DNA of 64,000 bases from positions 2,267,501-2,331,500 of the forward strand of contig NZ_CP043930.1 in assembly GCF_009720525.1 (NCBI RefSeq). Direction: 5' to 3'. The notes under the pieces are model-generated. The model was not told the origin of the DNA and did no database searches. It saw nothing but the letters and a program-made list of their open reading frames with translations. Source of the DNA: Gimesia benthica (GTDB lineage: Bacteria; Planctomycetota; Planctomycetia; Planctomycetales; Planctomycetaceae). The translations under genes and the position numbers were made by a program. This document shows, piece by piece, positions 1 through 9,150 of the stretch (its first letter is position 1; every line of letters begins with the position of its first letter).

Positions 1-442
1 AGATCGCCAGTATCACCGCAATCAAAGGAGGTAACAGGCTCAGCCATTTGGAAATTCGATAAACTTCCACAGTGCCTGACCGACGCTGGTCAGGATCCAC
101 ACGGATCACATCGCTGGTAATGTAGACCTTTCGATTCTCCGCGAGATCCGTTTTAAGCTCCAGCACTCCGTTTTTAAAAGGCGGCAGTGCCGTGTCGACT
201 TCATGGACCCAGAGCTCAAGACCGACAACTTTCTGAGGGTGCTCAGAAAAATTGGTATCCAGACTACCATCCAGATTTAGCGCCCGGATTGTGACCTGAC
301 TCACGGGAATATCGATCACAGCCACATTGGGGGCTTCAATCTGGTAACGTGCCGGCTCCTGTTTGAGTGGCACCTCCGCAATCGGTGCGGTCTGCCCCAG
401 CAGGCTGGTGATAATAATCAGAAGTGAATGAGTCGCCGCCAT
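1..442 (-). CDS. NhaC-family Na+/H+ antiporter, N-terminal part (truncated by window edge)
   Basis: Only the first 147 codons lie in the window; the gene runs off the left end. The product opens with a hydrophobic signal-like segment (residues 4-16), followed by a soluble stretch of about 110 residues rich in beta-type sequence. A membrane segment then begins with the motif LLPPLIAVILAI. NhaC-family antiporters start their first transmembrane helix with a very similar LLPP-I-A-x-x-LA motif, so an Na+/H+ antiporter with an added N-terminal exported domain is the best reading. The ATG at 442 precedes the signal-like segment directly. The family call depends on one short motif and the missing C-terminal part would settle it. 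Confidence 0.55.
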   Translation of the reverse strand, partial: MAATHSLLIIITSLLGQTAPIAEVPLKQEPARYQIEAPNVAVIDIPVSQVTIRALNLDGSLDTNFSEHPQKVVGLELWVHEVDTALPPFKNGVLELKTDLAENRKVYITSDVIRVDPDQRRSGTVEVYRISKWLSLLPPLIAVILAI

Positions 443-615
443 CGTCCCTCAGGCTGCTGAGTGATTCTAAGATTGGGACAGAGCCTGTCCGCGTCAGATC
501 AGACGTTCCATTTCTCGTGAAAACATATTGAAACGGATCATCATCCGAACCGCAAGCGAGGATTTCCAGAAACGCATGTTCGCTGCTTAATCACCGCCGG
601 CAGATGTAAAGCTGG

Positions 616-1836
616 CTAATCTACCGAGTTATCTGGCTTCTCGGCGGGCCAGTAAAGATGGAAGGTGACCCCGCGATCGGAGTTGGGTTCTGCAGCAATC
701 GTAGCGCCGTGCTGCGTGGCAATCCGCCAGGACTTGGACAAACCAAATCCGAGCCCTCGTCCCGCCTGCCGCGCCGAATAAAATGGATCAAACAGGTGGA
801 TGCGTTCTTCCTCCGTCAGCCCCGCCCCCTCATCAATGACCTTCAAGTGAATGAAAGGCCCTGACTCCGTCTCAAGCGGGGAGGCACTGATCTTAATCTG
901 TCCACCTGCTTCCATCGCCTGCAGACTGTTCAACAGCAGATTACTCAACACGACTTTCCACTGTGTTTCATCTGCGTACAGGGACAGCGACTCAGCAATG
1001 TTGACCTCTAGCTGTACTTTCCATTGATTGATTTCTTCCTGTAAGCTTACGAGCACGTCATCAATGGTTTGTGAGAGCGACAATGCTTCAGGTCGGGGAG
1101 CGGGCGGACGTGCGAACAACATCGCATCACCGATCATATCCCTGACCCGGTAAGCCTGACCGCCAATTGTCGACAGGGCCTGCCGACGTTCGGGGTCAGT
1201 CTCTGATTTGAGCAGCATCTGCACCCGCCCGACGATGGTCGCTACGGGGTTATTGATTTCATGTCCGGCCCCGGCGGCAAATTCCGCCATCGCTTCCAGC
1301 TTATCAGCGTCGGGGAGAATCCATTTCGCTGTGGAGGTCGACTCTCCCGAATTAGATTCTCCCTGTATTAAGGCCTGACTCAATACGCGCTGACTCACAT
1401 CCAGTAATTCAGAAACCAGAAGATCAAACCCGTCTCTCACACTGGGAGTAAATAGAAACAGGCCCAGCATCGTCTCCCGATGACAGGCCTGATAATAAGC
1501 GCGTGCAGGTTGATCCGAAATATCGGCAAAAGAATGAGCCTCATTCATCAAGGCGTGCAGCCGTTCTTCGCGGGAAGCCCCGGGAAGTACGGGAACAATC
1601 TCACGATTCACAGAAGAGGCTTCCTGCTCCGAAGCATACAGCATAGCAGCCGAAAACTGAGAGGGCTCTGATTCCAGAACCCCCAGATAAACGGCAGCAG
1701 AACCTGTTGCTTCACACCAGACTGAAGCGAGTTCACTAATGGTCGATCCCAGTGAGCGCGTGGGGATCAATGACCAGAGACGTCGAGAAATGACAGCCGG
1801 TAAGTGAGTCTCTACGCTACCGGTCTCGCTCGACAT
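616..1836 (-). CDS. Soluble sensor histidine kinase
   Basis: 406-residue histidine kinase without membrane segments, so it probably acts in the cytoplasm. Residues about 15-160 form a GAF-like sensor region; this is inferred from length and pattern only. The dimerisation/phosphoacceptor helix carries His192 in GHEINNPVAT. The ATPase domain shows the N box with Asn303 (NLLLNSLQAM), the G1 box DEGAGL near residue 335 and the G2 box GRGLGFGL near 359. It lies 74 bp downstream of a response regulator on the same strand and is very likely its partner. The signal it senses cannot be read from the sequence. Confidence 0.9.
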   Translation of the reverse strand: MSSETGSVETHLPAVISRRLWSLIPTRSLGSTISELASVWCEATGSAAVYLGVLESEPSQFSAAMLYASEQEASSVNREIVPVLPGASREERLHALMNEAHSFADISDQPARAYYQACHRETMLGLFLFTPSVRDGFDLLVSELLDVSQRVLSQALIQGESNSGESTSTAKWILPDADKLEAMAEFAAGAGHEINNPVATIVGRVQMLLKSETDPERRQALSTIGGQAYRVRDMIGDAMLFARPPAPRPEALSLSQTIDDVLVSLQEEINQWKVQLEVNIAESLSLYADETQWKVVLSNLLLNSLQAMEAGGQIKISASPLETESGPFIHLKVIDEGAGLTEEERIHLFDPFYSARQAGRGLGFGLSKSWRIATQHGATIAAEPNSDRGVTFHLYWPAEKPDNSVD

Positions 1837-1910
1837 CTGACACTCCCTGCAGCAGTCTCCACGACGACCGGACGTTTTCCGATCGTCATGAAACCGATGA
1901 CTGCCCTGGT

Positions 1911-2501
1911 TCAGGCAGTGTGAACAGACTCCAGGTTCAACAGTGTGCAGACCCGATCTGCCAGTTGCTCAACTTCGAACGGCTTCTGCATGAAGTCGTT
2001 AGCGCCGGCTGCTTTCAGATCATCAATCTTGTCTGCTTCGACCATACCACTGATACAGATGATTTTCACATCGTCCATGGATGAATCACTGCGGACCCGC
2101 TGACAGACTTCTTTACCGTTAATATCAGGCAGCATCACGTCCAGAATAATGATGTCCGGATGATATTCTTTGACCATCATCCCTGCATCGAAGCCGTTGT
2201 TCGCAACACGAATTTCGAAGCGTGAATCGGCTTCCAGAACGTCGCGAATCAACTCTACCAACTCTTCGTCGTCGTCCACAATTAAAGCTTTGCGCTTCCC
2301 ACTTTCCAGGGCATCAGTGGGAATTCCGTTGTCCTTCATGAACTTGAACAGAACATCGCGCGGAATACGTCGAAAACGAGAACCGGGTACCCGAAATCCC
2401 TTTAATTGGCCAGAATCAAAACAGCGAATAATCGTTTGTTGACTCACTTTGCAAATCTTTGCGGCTTCGCCTGTGGTAAAGACCGTTTTCATATTGCTCA
2501 T
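1911..2501 (-). CDS. Response regulator with N-terminal excisionase/MerR-like HTH domain
   Basis: 196-residue protein with reversed domain order for a transcriptional response regulator. Residues about 4-60 form a winged helix-turn-helix of the excisionase/BldC type (TGEAAKICKVSQQTI, then a wing with FRVPGSRFRR). A receiver domain follows, with the acidic pocket DDD at 76-78, phosphoacceptor Asp121 (ILDVMLPD) and Lys173 (QKPFE). The start at 2501 is chosen because an AAAGGA sequence lies just upstream; ATG 2492 is also possible and a longer frame opens at 2570. The kinase gene follows at once, so the two form a two-component pair. A promoter candidate lies at 2845-2872. Confidence 0.88.
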   Translation of the reverse strand: MSNMKTVFTTGEAAKICKVSQQTIIRCFDSGQLKGFRVPGSRFRRIPRDVLFKFMKDNGIPTDALESGKRKALIVDDDEELVELIRDVLEADSRFEIRVANNGFDAGMMVKEYHPDIIILDVMLPDINGKEVCQRVRSDSSMDDVKIICISGMVEADKIDDLKAAGANDFMQKPFEVEQLADRVCTLLNLESVHTA

Positions 2502-3058
2502 CCATCCTTTGAAGACCCGACCCTGTTGAGCGGGAATGACCAAGCGCTGTAAGGTTATTACGACATGCAATAACCGAGCCCCTGCGCAGGTGCCCCAGTG
2601 ACCCGTTCACTGATCAACCTGCCTGAAACTGACATCTCCATAATCAGCCTCTTATCTATTCACTTGAATCCAGTCAACTGAATTCAGGTAAAGCGATAAA
2701 AAACCGCATCCTCCAAGGTGCAGTTCTGTGGCCCGTCACTTGCCAAACGCTACTGATTGGCCAGACGTCACAGGTATCCCACATGGATCCAAACGCCAAA
2801 ACTTTCAATACCGCTTGACTTTACCAGTATTATCAATAATTCCGATTGTATCTATTCTGACGATTTGGTCAACACGCATTCGCTCGGTTGACCAATTTAT
2901 TGAAATAAACATGTACAAAACATGAACTTAGAGAAAGTCGAGCAGGCTGAATTCGTACTATTTCAACGAAGATTAAATCAGACAGTTAAGTAGCGCGCAG
3001 CACAAAACTGACGCATTCATAATGAGTTATGAGAAATATTCTTCCAGAACGGAAAATT
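2502..3058. other. Intergenic region between the response regulator and mnmG
   Basis: No convincing gene: short open frames here lack ribosome-binding sites and family features. It is the upstream region of the response regulator and the downstream flank of mnmG. It is AT-rich around 2690-2930 and contains a perfect 8-bp inverted repeat (see 2865-2895) that overlaps a sigma70-like promoter candidate on the minus strand. Confidence 0.6.
2845..2895 (-). promoter_or_regulatory. Candidate promoter with overlapping inverted repeat upstream of response regulator
   Basis: On the minus strand, TTGACC (2872-2867) and TACAAT (2850-2845) are separated by 16 bp and point toward the response regulator. 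The -35 hexamer sits inside TTGACCAA, whose exact inverted copy lies at 2888-2895 with a 15-bp spacer. The symmetric arms could bind a dimeric regulator, perhaps the HTH response regulator itself. The 5' leader would be about 330 nt long. Sequence inspection only. Confidence 0.4.
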
Positions 3059-4891
3059 TCAGGTCGCCATGCGGCTGCTACTATTGAGATACAGCACCAG
3101 AACCGTCAGATCGGCTGGAGTCACTCCACTGATCCTTCCTGCCTGTCCAATGTTACGCGGCTTGACACGACTCAGCTTCTCTTTGGCCTCATTTCTCAGA
3201 TTGGGGACCAGCTGATAGTCAATATGGTCAGGTATGTGCAGTGTCTCTACGTTCTTCTGCTTTTCGATTTCAGCAGTCTGACGACGGATATAACCAGCGT
3301 ATTGGACCTCAATCAGCGTCTGTTCGATGGCTCTCTCCGAGAGCGGCATCTCTTTGAGGGCCGGAGCAATTTCACAGATTTCTTCCCAGCCCGTATCCTG
3401 GCGACGCAGCCATTCCTCCAGCGTGTTCCCCTGGTAACGGGTTCCCTGAATGAACTGCTTGATCTGGTCAATCTCGGCTTCATACGCCTGGTACTTCTGC
3501 CAACGTTCATCATCGACCGAGCCTACTTTACGCCCCAGCGGTGTCATCCGGCGGTCTGCGTTATCCTGTCGGAGCAGCAGTCGAAACTCGGCCCGTGATG
3601 TAAACATTCTGTAAGGCTCATCGACGCCTTTCGTCACCAGGTCATCAATCAGCACACCCAGGTAGGCCTGGTTCCGATCCAGAATCAGGTCTTCCTTACC
3701 AGCCAGCTTCAAAGCTGCATTCAAACCGGCCAGCAACCCCTGCCCGGCTGCCTCTTCATAGCCCGTCGTTCCATTCAACTGACCAGCGAAGTAAAGACCG
3801 GAAACCCGTTTCGTCTCCAGCGTCGGCTTGAGCTGCGTCGGGGTCGCGAAGTCATATTCGACTGCATAGCCGTACCGCATGATCTCGGTCTGCTCCAGTC
3901 CCCGAATCGAATGAATCATCTTGTCCTGCACATCACGAGGCAGACTGGTGGAGATCCCATTACAGTAATATTCGTTGGTGTAACGTCCTTCCGGCTCCAG
4001 AAAGATCTGATGAGAATTCCGCTCTGCGAACCGGACGACCTTATCTTCGATCGATGGACAATAACGCGGCCCAGTCGAATTAATCTGTCCCGAATACATG
4101 GGCGCGCGGTGCAGATTCTCGTTGATCAACTGATGCACGTAGTCGTTGGTTTCTGTCAGATAGCAGGGCATCTGCGGCTGTGTCAGCTTCTCTGTCAGAT
4201 AAGAGAACGGCTGCGGTGCTTCATCACCGGGCTGTTCTTCCAGTACAGAGAAATCAATGGTCCTTCCATTCAGACGGGCGGGAGTTCCTGTTTTGAATCG
4301 CTGCAGTTCAAAGCCAAGCTGGGCCAGGCTGTCAGACAGGGTTCCCGTGGTCCCTTCTCCGGCGCGCCCCCCTTTGGTTTTCGCTTCACCGGTATGCATA
4401 ATCGCCTGCAGAAAAGTTCCCGTCGTCAGGATTACGGCTTGCGCTCGATAACAGGCATCGCCGTGTACCAGCACTCCGGTAACCAGATCCTGTTCCACAA
4501 TCAGACTTTTGACCATCTCCTGGCGTAACGCTAGATTGTCCTGCTGCTCGACCTTCCACTTCATGCAGAACTGATAAGCCTTTTTATCAGCCTGGGCCCG
4601 GGGACTGTGCATCGCCGGCCCTTTGGAACGATTCAGCATCCGAAACTGGATCCCGGTCTCATCGATCACCCGCCCCATTTCGCCGCCCAGCGCATCGATC
4701 TCTCGCACGATCTGTCCCTTGGCAACTCCACCAATGGCGGGGTTACAGCTCATCTGACCTACAGTGTCGCAGTTCATGGTTAACAGAGCCGTTTTCGCTC
4801 CCAACCGGGCTGCAGCCAGAGCGGCTTCGCAACCGGCGTGGCCGGCACCGACAACAACGACATCAAAATCATAGGTGACAGAATAACTCAT
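3059..4891 (-). CDS. mnmG: tRNA uridine-5-carboxymethylaminomethyl modification enzyme MnmG (GidA)
   Basis: 610 residues, the usual length for MnmG. With MnmE it installs the carboxymethylaminomethyl group on wobble uridine 34 of certain tRNAs, using FAD, NADH and methylene-tetrahydrofolate. The N-terminus has the FAD-binding dinucleotide fold [20 protein letters not shown], then the family signatures MSCNPAIGG and [10 protein letters not shown]. The catalytic-region segment [12 protein letters not shown] and the motif [16 protein letters not shown] are present. The C-terminus ends with the conserved helical tail [15 protein letters not shown] that contacts MnmE. It is 39 bp downstream of ruvB on the same strand, so the two may be cotranscribed. 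mnmE is not in the window. Confidence 0.98.
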   Translation of the reverse strand: MSYSVTYDFDVVVVGAGHAGCEAALAAARLGAKTALLTMNCDTVGQMSCNPAIGGVAKGQIVREIDALGGEMGRVIDETGIQFRMLNRSKGPAMHSPRAQADKKAYQFCMKWKVEQQDNLALRQEMVKSLIVEQDLVTGVLVHGDACYRAQAVILTTGTFLQAIMHTGEAKTKGGRAGEGTTGTLSDSLAQLGFELQRFKTGTPARLNGRTIDFSVLEEQPGDEAPQPFSYLTEKLTQPQMPCYLTETNDYVHQLINENLHRAPMYSGQINSTGPRYCPSIEDKVVRFAERNSHQIFLEPEGRYTNEYYCNGISTSLPRDVQDKMIHSIRGLEQTEIMRYGYAVEYDFATPTQLKPTLETKRVSGLYFAGQLNGTTGYEEAAGQGLLAGLNAALKLAGKEDLILDRNQAYLGVLIDDLVTKGVDEPYRMFTSRAEFRLLLRQDNADRRMTPLGRKVGSVDDERWQKYQAYEAEIDQIKQFIQGTRYQGNTLEEWLRRQDTGWEEICEIAPALKEMPLSERAIEQTLIEVQYAGYIRRQTAEIEKQKNVETLHIPDHIDYQLVPNLRNEAKEKLSRVKPRNIGQAGRISGVTPADLTVLVLYLNSSSRMAT

Positions 4892-4930
4892 GGTTCTTCT
4901 TTGCAGTTCAGAGACGCCAGGCGTGCTAAC

Positions 4931-6001
4931 TTATCGAAACAGGGGACCCGCATCGGGGGGATTGAGCTTCAAATGCTCCAATGCCGCCATCGTGACGATT
5001 CGCCCGCGGGGAGAACGCTGAATGAAACCGGAACGCAGTAGAAACGGCTCGACTTCATCTTCCAGCGTATCAGCCGGGATATTCAGACTGTGCCCCAGCG
5101 CCTGGACTCCTGCAGGCCCGCCGGAAAATGTCTTGATCAGAGTTTCCAGGTACCGGCGGTCCTGGCGTTCCAGACCAATCTGATCGATTTCCAGCATTTC
5201 AAATGCCCGCTTGACGACTTCATCGGTAATATTACCATCTGCCTTGCTCGTCGCAAAGTCCCGCGCCCAGCGTAACAGGTTATTTGCCTTACGTGGGGTG
5301 CCTCGGCTGCGGCGGGCAATTTCAAAAGCAGCATCGTCGGTGATCGGTGTTCTGAGTTTGCGGGCATTCCGCCGCACAATTTCGATCAGATCCTGGTCTT
5401 CATAAAAATCGAGGTGCTCGCGACGGACAAAGCGATCCCGCAAAGGCGCGGTCAACATACCGCTCCGTGTCGTCGCACCAATGACGGTGAACTTCTGCAG
5501 TTTCATATTCACCGTCCGGGCATTCAATCCTTCACCCAGGGTGATATCGACCCGAAAATCTTCCATGGCCGGATAAATAAATTCTTCCACGGTCGCCGGC
5601 ATTCGGTGAATTTCATCGATAAACAGGAACGAACCGTGGCTGGCATTGGTCAGGTAAGGCAGCAGGTCTTTGGGGGCACTGAGTGCAGGACCGGATGTGA
5701 TCTGCAGTTCGGTTCCCAGTTCGCGAGGCAGTACGGATGCCAGTGTCGTCTTTCCCAGGCCAGGCGGACCATCCAGCAGCAGGTGCCCCAGCGGCTCATT
5801 CCGCTTACGGGTCGCGTCCAGAAAGACCTCCAGGCGTTCCACGACCTGTCGCTGACCGACCACTTCACTTAAGCGCTGGGGACGGAGTTCGTCATCATAT
5901 TCAGGATCATCAGCCAGATAGCCGGAATTCCAGCCCCCGCCACCGCCGGAAAAATCATCTTCCGGCTCGTCTTCCCCTCTAATTACAGGCTCACGAACCA
6001 T
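4931..6001 (-). CDS. ruvB: Holliday junction branch migration DNA helicase RuvB
   Basis: AAA+ motor of the RuvAB complex, which drives branch migration of Holliday junctions during recombinational repair. The protein shows Walker [10 protein letters not shown], Walker B FIDEIHRM, sensor 1 GATTRSGML, the arginine-finger region APLRDRF and a C-terminal winged helix with the family motif [11 protein letters not shown]. The ATG at 6001 gives 356 residues, close to the usual size. The frame stays open to 6133, but the added 44 residues look unrelated to RuvB. A glycine-rich acidic segment (residues about 9-35) precedes the conserved core. ruvA and ruvC are not adjacent, but yebC, a frequent ruvC neighbour, lies in the same gene run. 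Confidence 0.96.
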   Translation of the reverse strand: MVREPVIRGEDEPEDDFSGGGGGWNSGYLADDPEYDDELRPQRLSEVVGQRQVVERLEVFLDATRKRNEPLGHLLLDGPPGLGKTTLASVLPRELGTELQITSGPALSAPKDLLPYLTNASHGSFLFIDEIHRMPATVEEFIYPAMEDFRVDITLGEGLNARTVNMKLQKFTVIGATTRSGMLTAPLRDRFVRREHLDFYEDQDLIEIVRRNARKLRTPITDDAAFEIARRSRGTPRKANNLLRWARDFATSKADGNITDEVVKRAFEMLEIDQIGLERQDRRYLETLIKTFSGGPAGVQALGHSLNIPADTLEDEVEPFLLRSGFIQRSPRGRIVTMAALEHLKLNPPDAGPLFR

Positions 6002-6146
6002 AGTTTCGACCAGGACCTTATGTATATCACCCGGAGACCCCACGGCCTCTGCAAATCGGCTGGTATCATAGCAGACAGACTCCCCTGACGTAAAACCCAG
6101 ACAGGCAGGCTCTGGAGAATTCTGACAGCTCAAAGGTCGAAAAAGT

Positions 6147-7184
6147 TCACGGTGAGTGTGTAATCTGCGCGTAGGCTACTGCTTTGACCAGTAATACATA
6201 AGAGTAAAAGAAGACCGTCGCCGGAAGGCTCAGCAGAATGGCTCCTCCCAGCACTGCCTCAAATGGTAGTTCCAGCGAATACACCAGCAGAAACGAGATC
6301 CCAAATAATGCTGCGACCCCCAGCAGAACCAGCCCAAACAACGAAAGAAATATCAGAAACAATGTCAGCAGATTTCCTTTAGTCACATCAACCGACTTAC
6401 CGAAAGCATCGACCCCGGGCAGGTTTCGGTCTACCAGCAGATAGGGATAGGGCCAGAACATCAGCGCCAGTACATACCCCAGCAACGCAAATATCAGATT
6501 GGCAAAGAAGATGAGTCCCTGAAAGAGGATGGTACAGAGAACCATCCGCCCCACAAATGGTCTGCCTGCGAACAAGTCCCCCATGACGGGCTGATGATCC
6601 CGCGCCATTTTCAGAAACAGGAGCACTTTTCCCAGCTCACAGTAAGCGGCACCATAGAGCGTCACAATGACCAGGATCAGCCCCAGAAATGCCACACCCA
6701 ACACCATCAGAGGCCCTTCCGGCATCACCGACTGCAGCCCCATACAGACCAGAAGAAACACTCCCAGGAGCAGCCCTGCAAAGCAGGCAAACAGAATATT
6801 GGCCAGTAGAGGACCAAGGATACAAAGGCCCGGATACTCCCAGAACAATTGCCAGGCACGGTCCAGAACCTGCCCGACTTTGATTGACTGATACTCGTCT
6901 GTTGTTAATGATTTTCGGCTGAGAACCTCTCCACATTCGGTACATGCGTCATCGGATCTGAGGTTCACAGCCCCGCACATGGGGCATTCCACAGTCTCAG
7001 CGGCAGGCTGCCGGAGGGGAGGTTCCTCGAAGAAATCGTCGTAGACGTCAGCAGCCAGCGAGTCATCGGGACGCGGAACGGAAATCGTTTCAGTGCACTG
7101 AGGACATCGTGCCAGGCTTCCCGCCTTATCATCAGGAGCAGACAATACTTTCTGGCAAAACGGGCACTCAAACTCAATCGTCAA
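6147..7184 (-). CDS. Zinc-ribbon integral membrane protein (paralog 1)
   Basis: 345 residues of unknown function. The N-terminus is a zinc ribbon (CPFCQKVL ... CPQC, residues 8-30); a second treble-clef-like motif follows (CPMCGAVN ... CTECGEVL, about 67-86). The remainder has about five to six hydrophobic segments between residues 115 and 345. The fold resembles the planctomycete membrane proteins in which zinc ribbons precede a glycerophosphodiester-phosphodiesterase-type membrane domain, but I cannot assign a reaction. It is a clear paralog of the gene at 7234-8247: both open with MTIEF, share DDKAG between the Cys pairs, and share a membrane stretch with FWPY and DR(N/D)LPG. Only 49 bp separate them. 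Confidence 0.8.
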   Translation of the reverse strand: MTIEFECPFCQKVLSAPDDKAGSLARCPQCTETISVPRPDDSLAADVYDDFFEEPPLRQPAAETVECPMCGAVNLRSDDACTECGEVLSRKSLTTDEYQSIKVGQVLDRAWQLFWEYPGLCILGPLLANILFACFAGLLLGVFLLVCMGLQSVMPEGPLMVLGVAFLGLILVIVTLYGAAYCELGKVLLFLKMARDHQPVMGDLFAGRPFVGRMVLCTILFQGLIFFANLIFALLGYVLALMFWPYPYLLVDRNLPGVDAFGKSVDVTKGNLLTLFLIFLSLFGLVLLGVAALFGISFLLVYSLELPFEAVLGGAILLSLPATVFFYSYVLLVKAVAYAQITHSP

Positions 7185-7233
7185 CGAATCGGGACTTTCT
7201 CAGCTGTTCTAACCGCGTTTCAGCAACCATCGA

Positions 7234-8247
7234 TTACTGGTTAGTCATTTCGGCGTAGGCGACCGTTTGAAGCATGTACGTAAAGGGGACAATCAAGATC
7301 AAACCGACGAACAAAGTCACAATCCCCCCGACCGCTACGATCAGGAAGCTTAAAATGGATAGCCCGAAGAACGTCAACTTGTTGCCGGCCATGACTTCTT
7401 TTGCCTTTTTGAATGACTCAATCCCCGGCAGATCCCGATCGATCAGGATGAACGAGTAAGGCCAGAACATCAGCGACAGAATGATTCCGGGAATGATCAG
7501 AGCGATGAATCCCAGTGTGACAACCAGACCGTAAATGATACTGCAGAGAATCATCCGCCCCAGAAACGGACCTCCACTGAAGAGTTCATTGAATTCAGGG
7601 TTCTCCCCGCGGGCCAGTTGGAGGAAAACCCTCTGCCCTCCCAGCTGAAAGTAAAACATGACACAGTAGGTCATAAAATTCTGCATGAGCGCCAGGACCA
7701 CAACTGCCACCATAGTACCATCTCCGCGCCCCCCTCCCTGCAGGACCGCCGTCTGGACGATCTGCATGAAAATTCCGATGACCATGGAAGCCACAAAATA
7801 AATACTGCCGGCGACCAGAGGAATGGCAATGACCATTCCGAGATTGGCTTTGTAGAGCTCCCAGGCACGGGAGAATGTCTCATTGATGCTGAAGATCCGG
7901 GGTTCCCAGCCACCTCGACCAGAGCTACTCGTTGCTTTCAGGGTCTCGCCGCAGTAGTCACATTTCGCAGCGCCTGCAGGGACCGATTCACCACACATGG
8001 GGCAAACCTGCTGACCACCGGCGAGAAAACTCTGTTCCTCGCTGACCGTCTGCTCTCCCAGAAAGCTGGACTCCTCCGGGACAGGGGCGTCAAACTCACC
8101 AAAGCCATCATCAGCACTAATATCTGTTGCCGGCGCCGGTACAGTCACGGCTTCGCCACATTGGGGACATTTTGCTCTGCGGCCGGCTTTGTCATCTGAA
8201 GTTTTGAGAACTTTGTCACAGTGTGAGCAACTAAATTCAATCGTCAA
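7234..8247 (-). CDS. Zinc-ribbon integral membrane protein (paralog 2)
   Basis: 337 residues, paralogous to the downstream gene. It has an N-terminal zinc ribbon (CSHCDKVL ... CPQCGEAV), an acidic linker, a second zinc motif (CPMCGESV ... CDYCGETL, about residues 82-102) and several hydrophobic helices from about 130 onward. The helices include IALIIPGIILSLMFWPYSF, a pattern typical of DUF975-like or glycerophosphoryl-diester-type membrane domains. Function unknown; a cytoplasmic metal-binding head on a membrane anchor is the visible architecture. It lies 40 bp downstream of yebC on the same strand. Confidence 0.8.
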   Translation of the reverse strand: MTIEFSCSHCDKVLKTSDDKAGRRAKCPQCGEAVTVPAPATDISADDGFGEFDAPVPEESSFLGEQTVSEEQSFLAGGQQVCPMCGESVPAGAAKCDYCGETLKATSSSGRGGWEPRIFSINETFSRAWELYKANLGMVIAIPLVAGSIYFVASMVIGIFMQIVQTAVLQGGGRGDGTMVAVVVLALMQNFMTYCVMFYFQLGGQRVFLQLARGENPEFNELFSGGPFLGRMILCSIIYGLVVTLGFIALIIPGIILSLMFWPYSFILIDRDLPGIESFKKAKEVMAGNKLTFFGLSILSFLIVAVGGIVTLFVGLILIVPFTYMLQTVAYAEMTNQ

Positions 8248-8287
8248 GCCGCTGTCCCCCTCAAAATCAGGTTGTCAATGTTGTCAG

Positions 8288-9040
8288 CTATTCGGCCATG
8301 ACCTCGGCCATGATTTCGTCTGGAATGTTGAAGTTCGCTGTGACGCTCTGCACATCATCATGGTCTTCCAGTGCTTCCATCAGTTTGAGCACTTTTTTAC
8401 CATCTTCCACGTCCAAGTCTACAGTTGTCTCGGGAATCCGTGAAATTTCTGCCAGATTGGTGGGAATCTGTTTCTGTTCGAATTCATCTGCCACCTGCTG
8501 AAACGCTTCCACGCTACAGGTCACCTCATAGACATCGCCATTTGCTTTAACGTCATCGGCTCCCGCTTCCAGGGCGATTTCGAACAGCTCATCTTCTTCC
8601 ACGTTTTCACAGGGAACCAGAAACAGCCCTTTCCGCTCAAACATCCAGGCAACACAACCAGTGCTGCCCAGATTACCGCCGTGCACTTCGAAGATTTTTC
8701 GAACTTCCCCTGCCGTCCGATTACGGTTTTCAGTCAGAATATCGCACAGTACGGCGACACCGGCTGAACCATAGCCTTCATAAACCAGTTCTTCAAAATT
8801 CTCTCCGGAGAGTTCGCCGCAGCCTTTTTTGACAGCCCGGTCGATATTCTCCTTAGGCATACTGGCCTTGCGGGCTTTATCGATCGCATAACGCAGGGCC
8901 AGGTTCATCACCGGATCCCCACCCCCATGCTGAGCAGCCACGATGATAGCGCGACTTAATTTGCCAAAGAGTTTCCCTCGCTTTTTATCTACCACCCCTT
9001 TCTTGGCGGCGATATTAGCCCAGTGTGAATGACCTGCCAT
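8288..9040 (-). CDS. YebC/PmpR-family regulator or translation factor
   Basis: 250 residues. The start at 9040 gives the family-typical opening MAGHSHWANIAAKKG, followed by KRGKLFGKLSRAI. The middle holds the conserved segment MPKENIDRAVKKG and the motif YEGYGSAGVAVLCDILTENRNR. The C-terminal domain ends with DHDDVQSVTANFNIPDE. Family members are annotated as transcriptional regulators; some have been shown to help ribosomes through proline-rich stretches. The frame is open to 9118, but the extra 26 residues are not family-like. It lies downstream of the large TPR gene with a gap of about 110 bp. Confidence 0.95.
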   Translation of the reverse strand: MAGHSHWANIAAKKGVVDKKRGKLFGKLSRAIIVAAQHGGGDPVMNLALRYAIDKARKASMPKENIDRAVKKGCGELSGENFEELVYEGYGSAGVAVLCDILTENRNRTAGEVRKIFEVHGGNLGSTGCVAWMFERKGLFLVPCENVEEDELFEIALEAGADDVKANGDVYEVTCSVEAFQQVADEFEQKQIPTNLAEISRIPETTVDLDVEDGKKVLKLMEALEDHDDVQSVTANFNIPDEIMAEVMAE

Positions 9041-9150
9041 GGATGTATTTCGCTTAACTCGATATAGGTGGAAGATGACTGCGCGGAAATCACGCAGTAT
9101 GAAATGGATTTGCGCCAATAGTACAAAAACTCACAGGGGATTGAAATCGA

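Noticed and set aside
2728..2925. Possible small gene upstream of the response regulator
   Set aside because: No ribosome-binding site or domain, and it crosses the promoter and inverted repeat.
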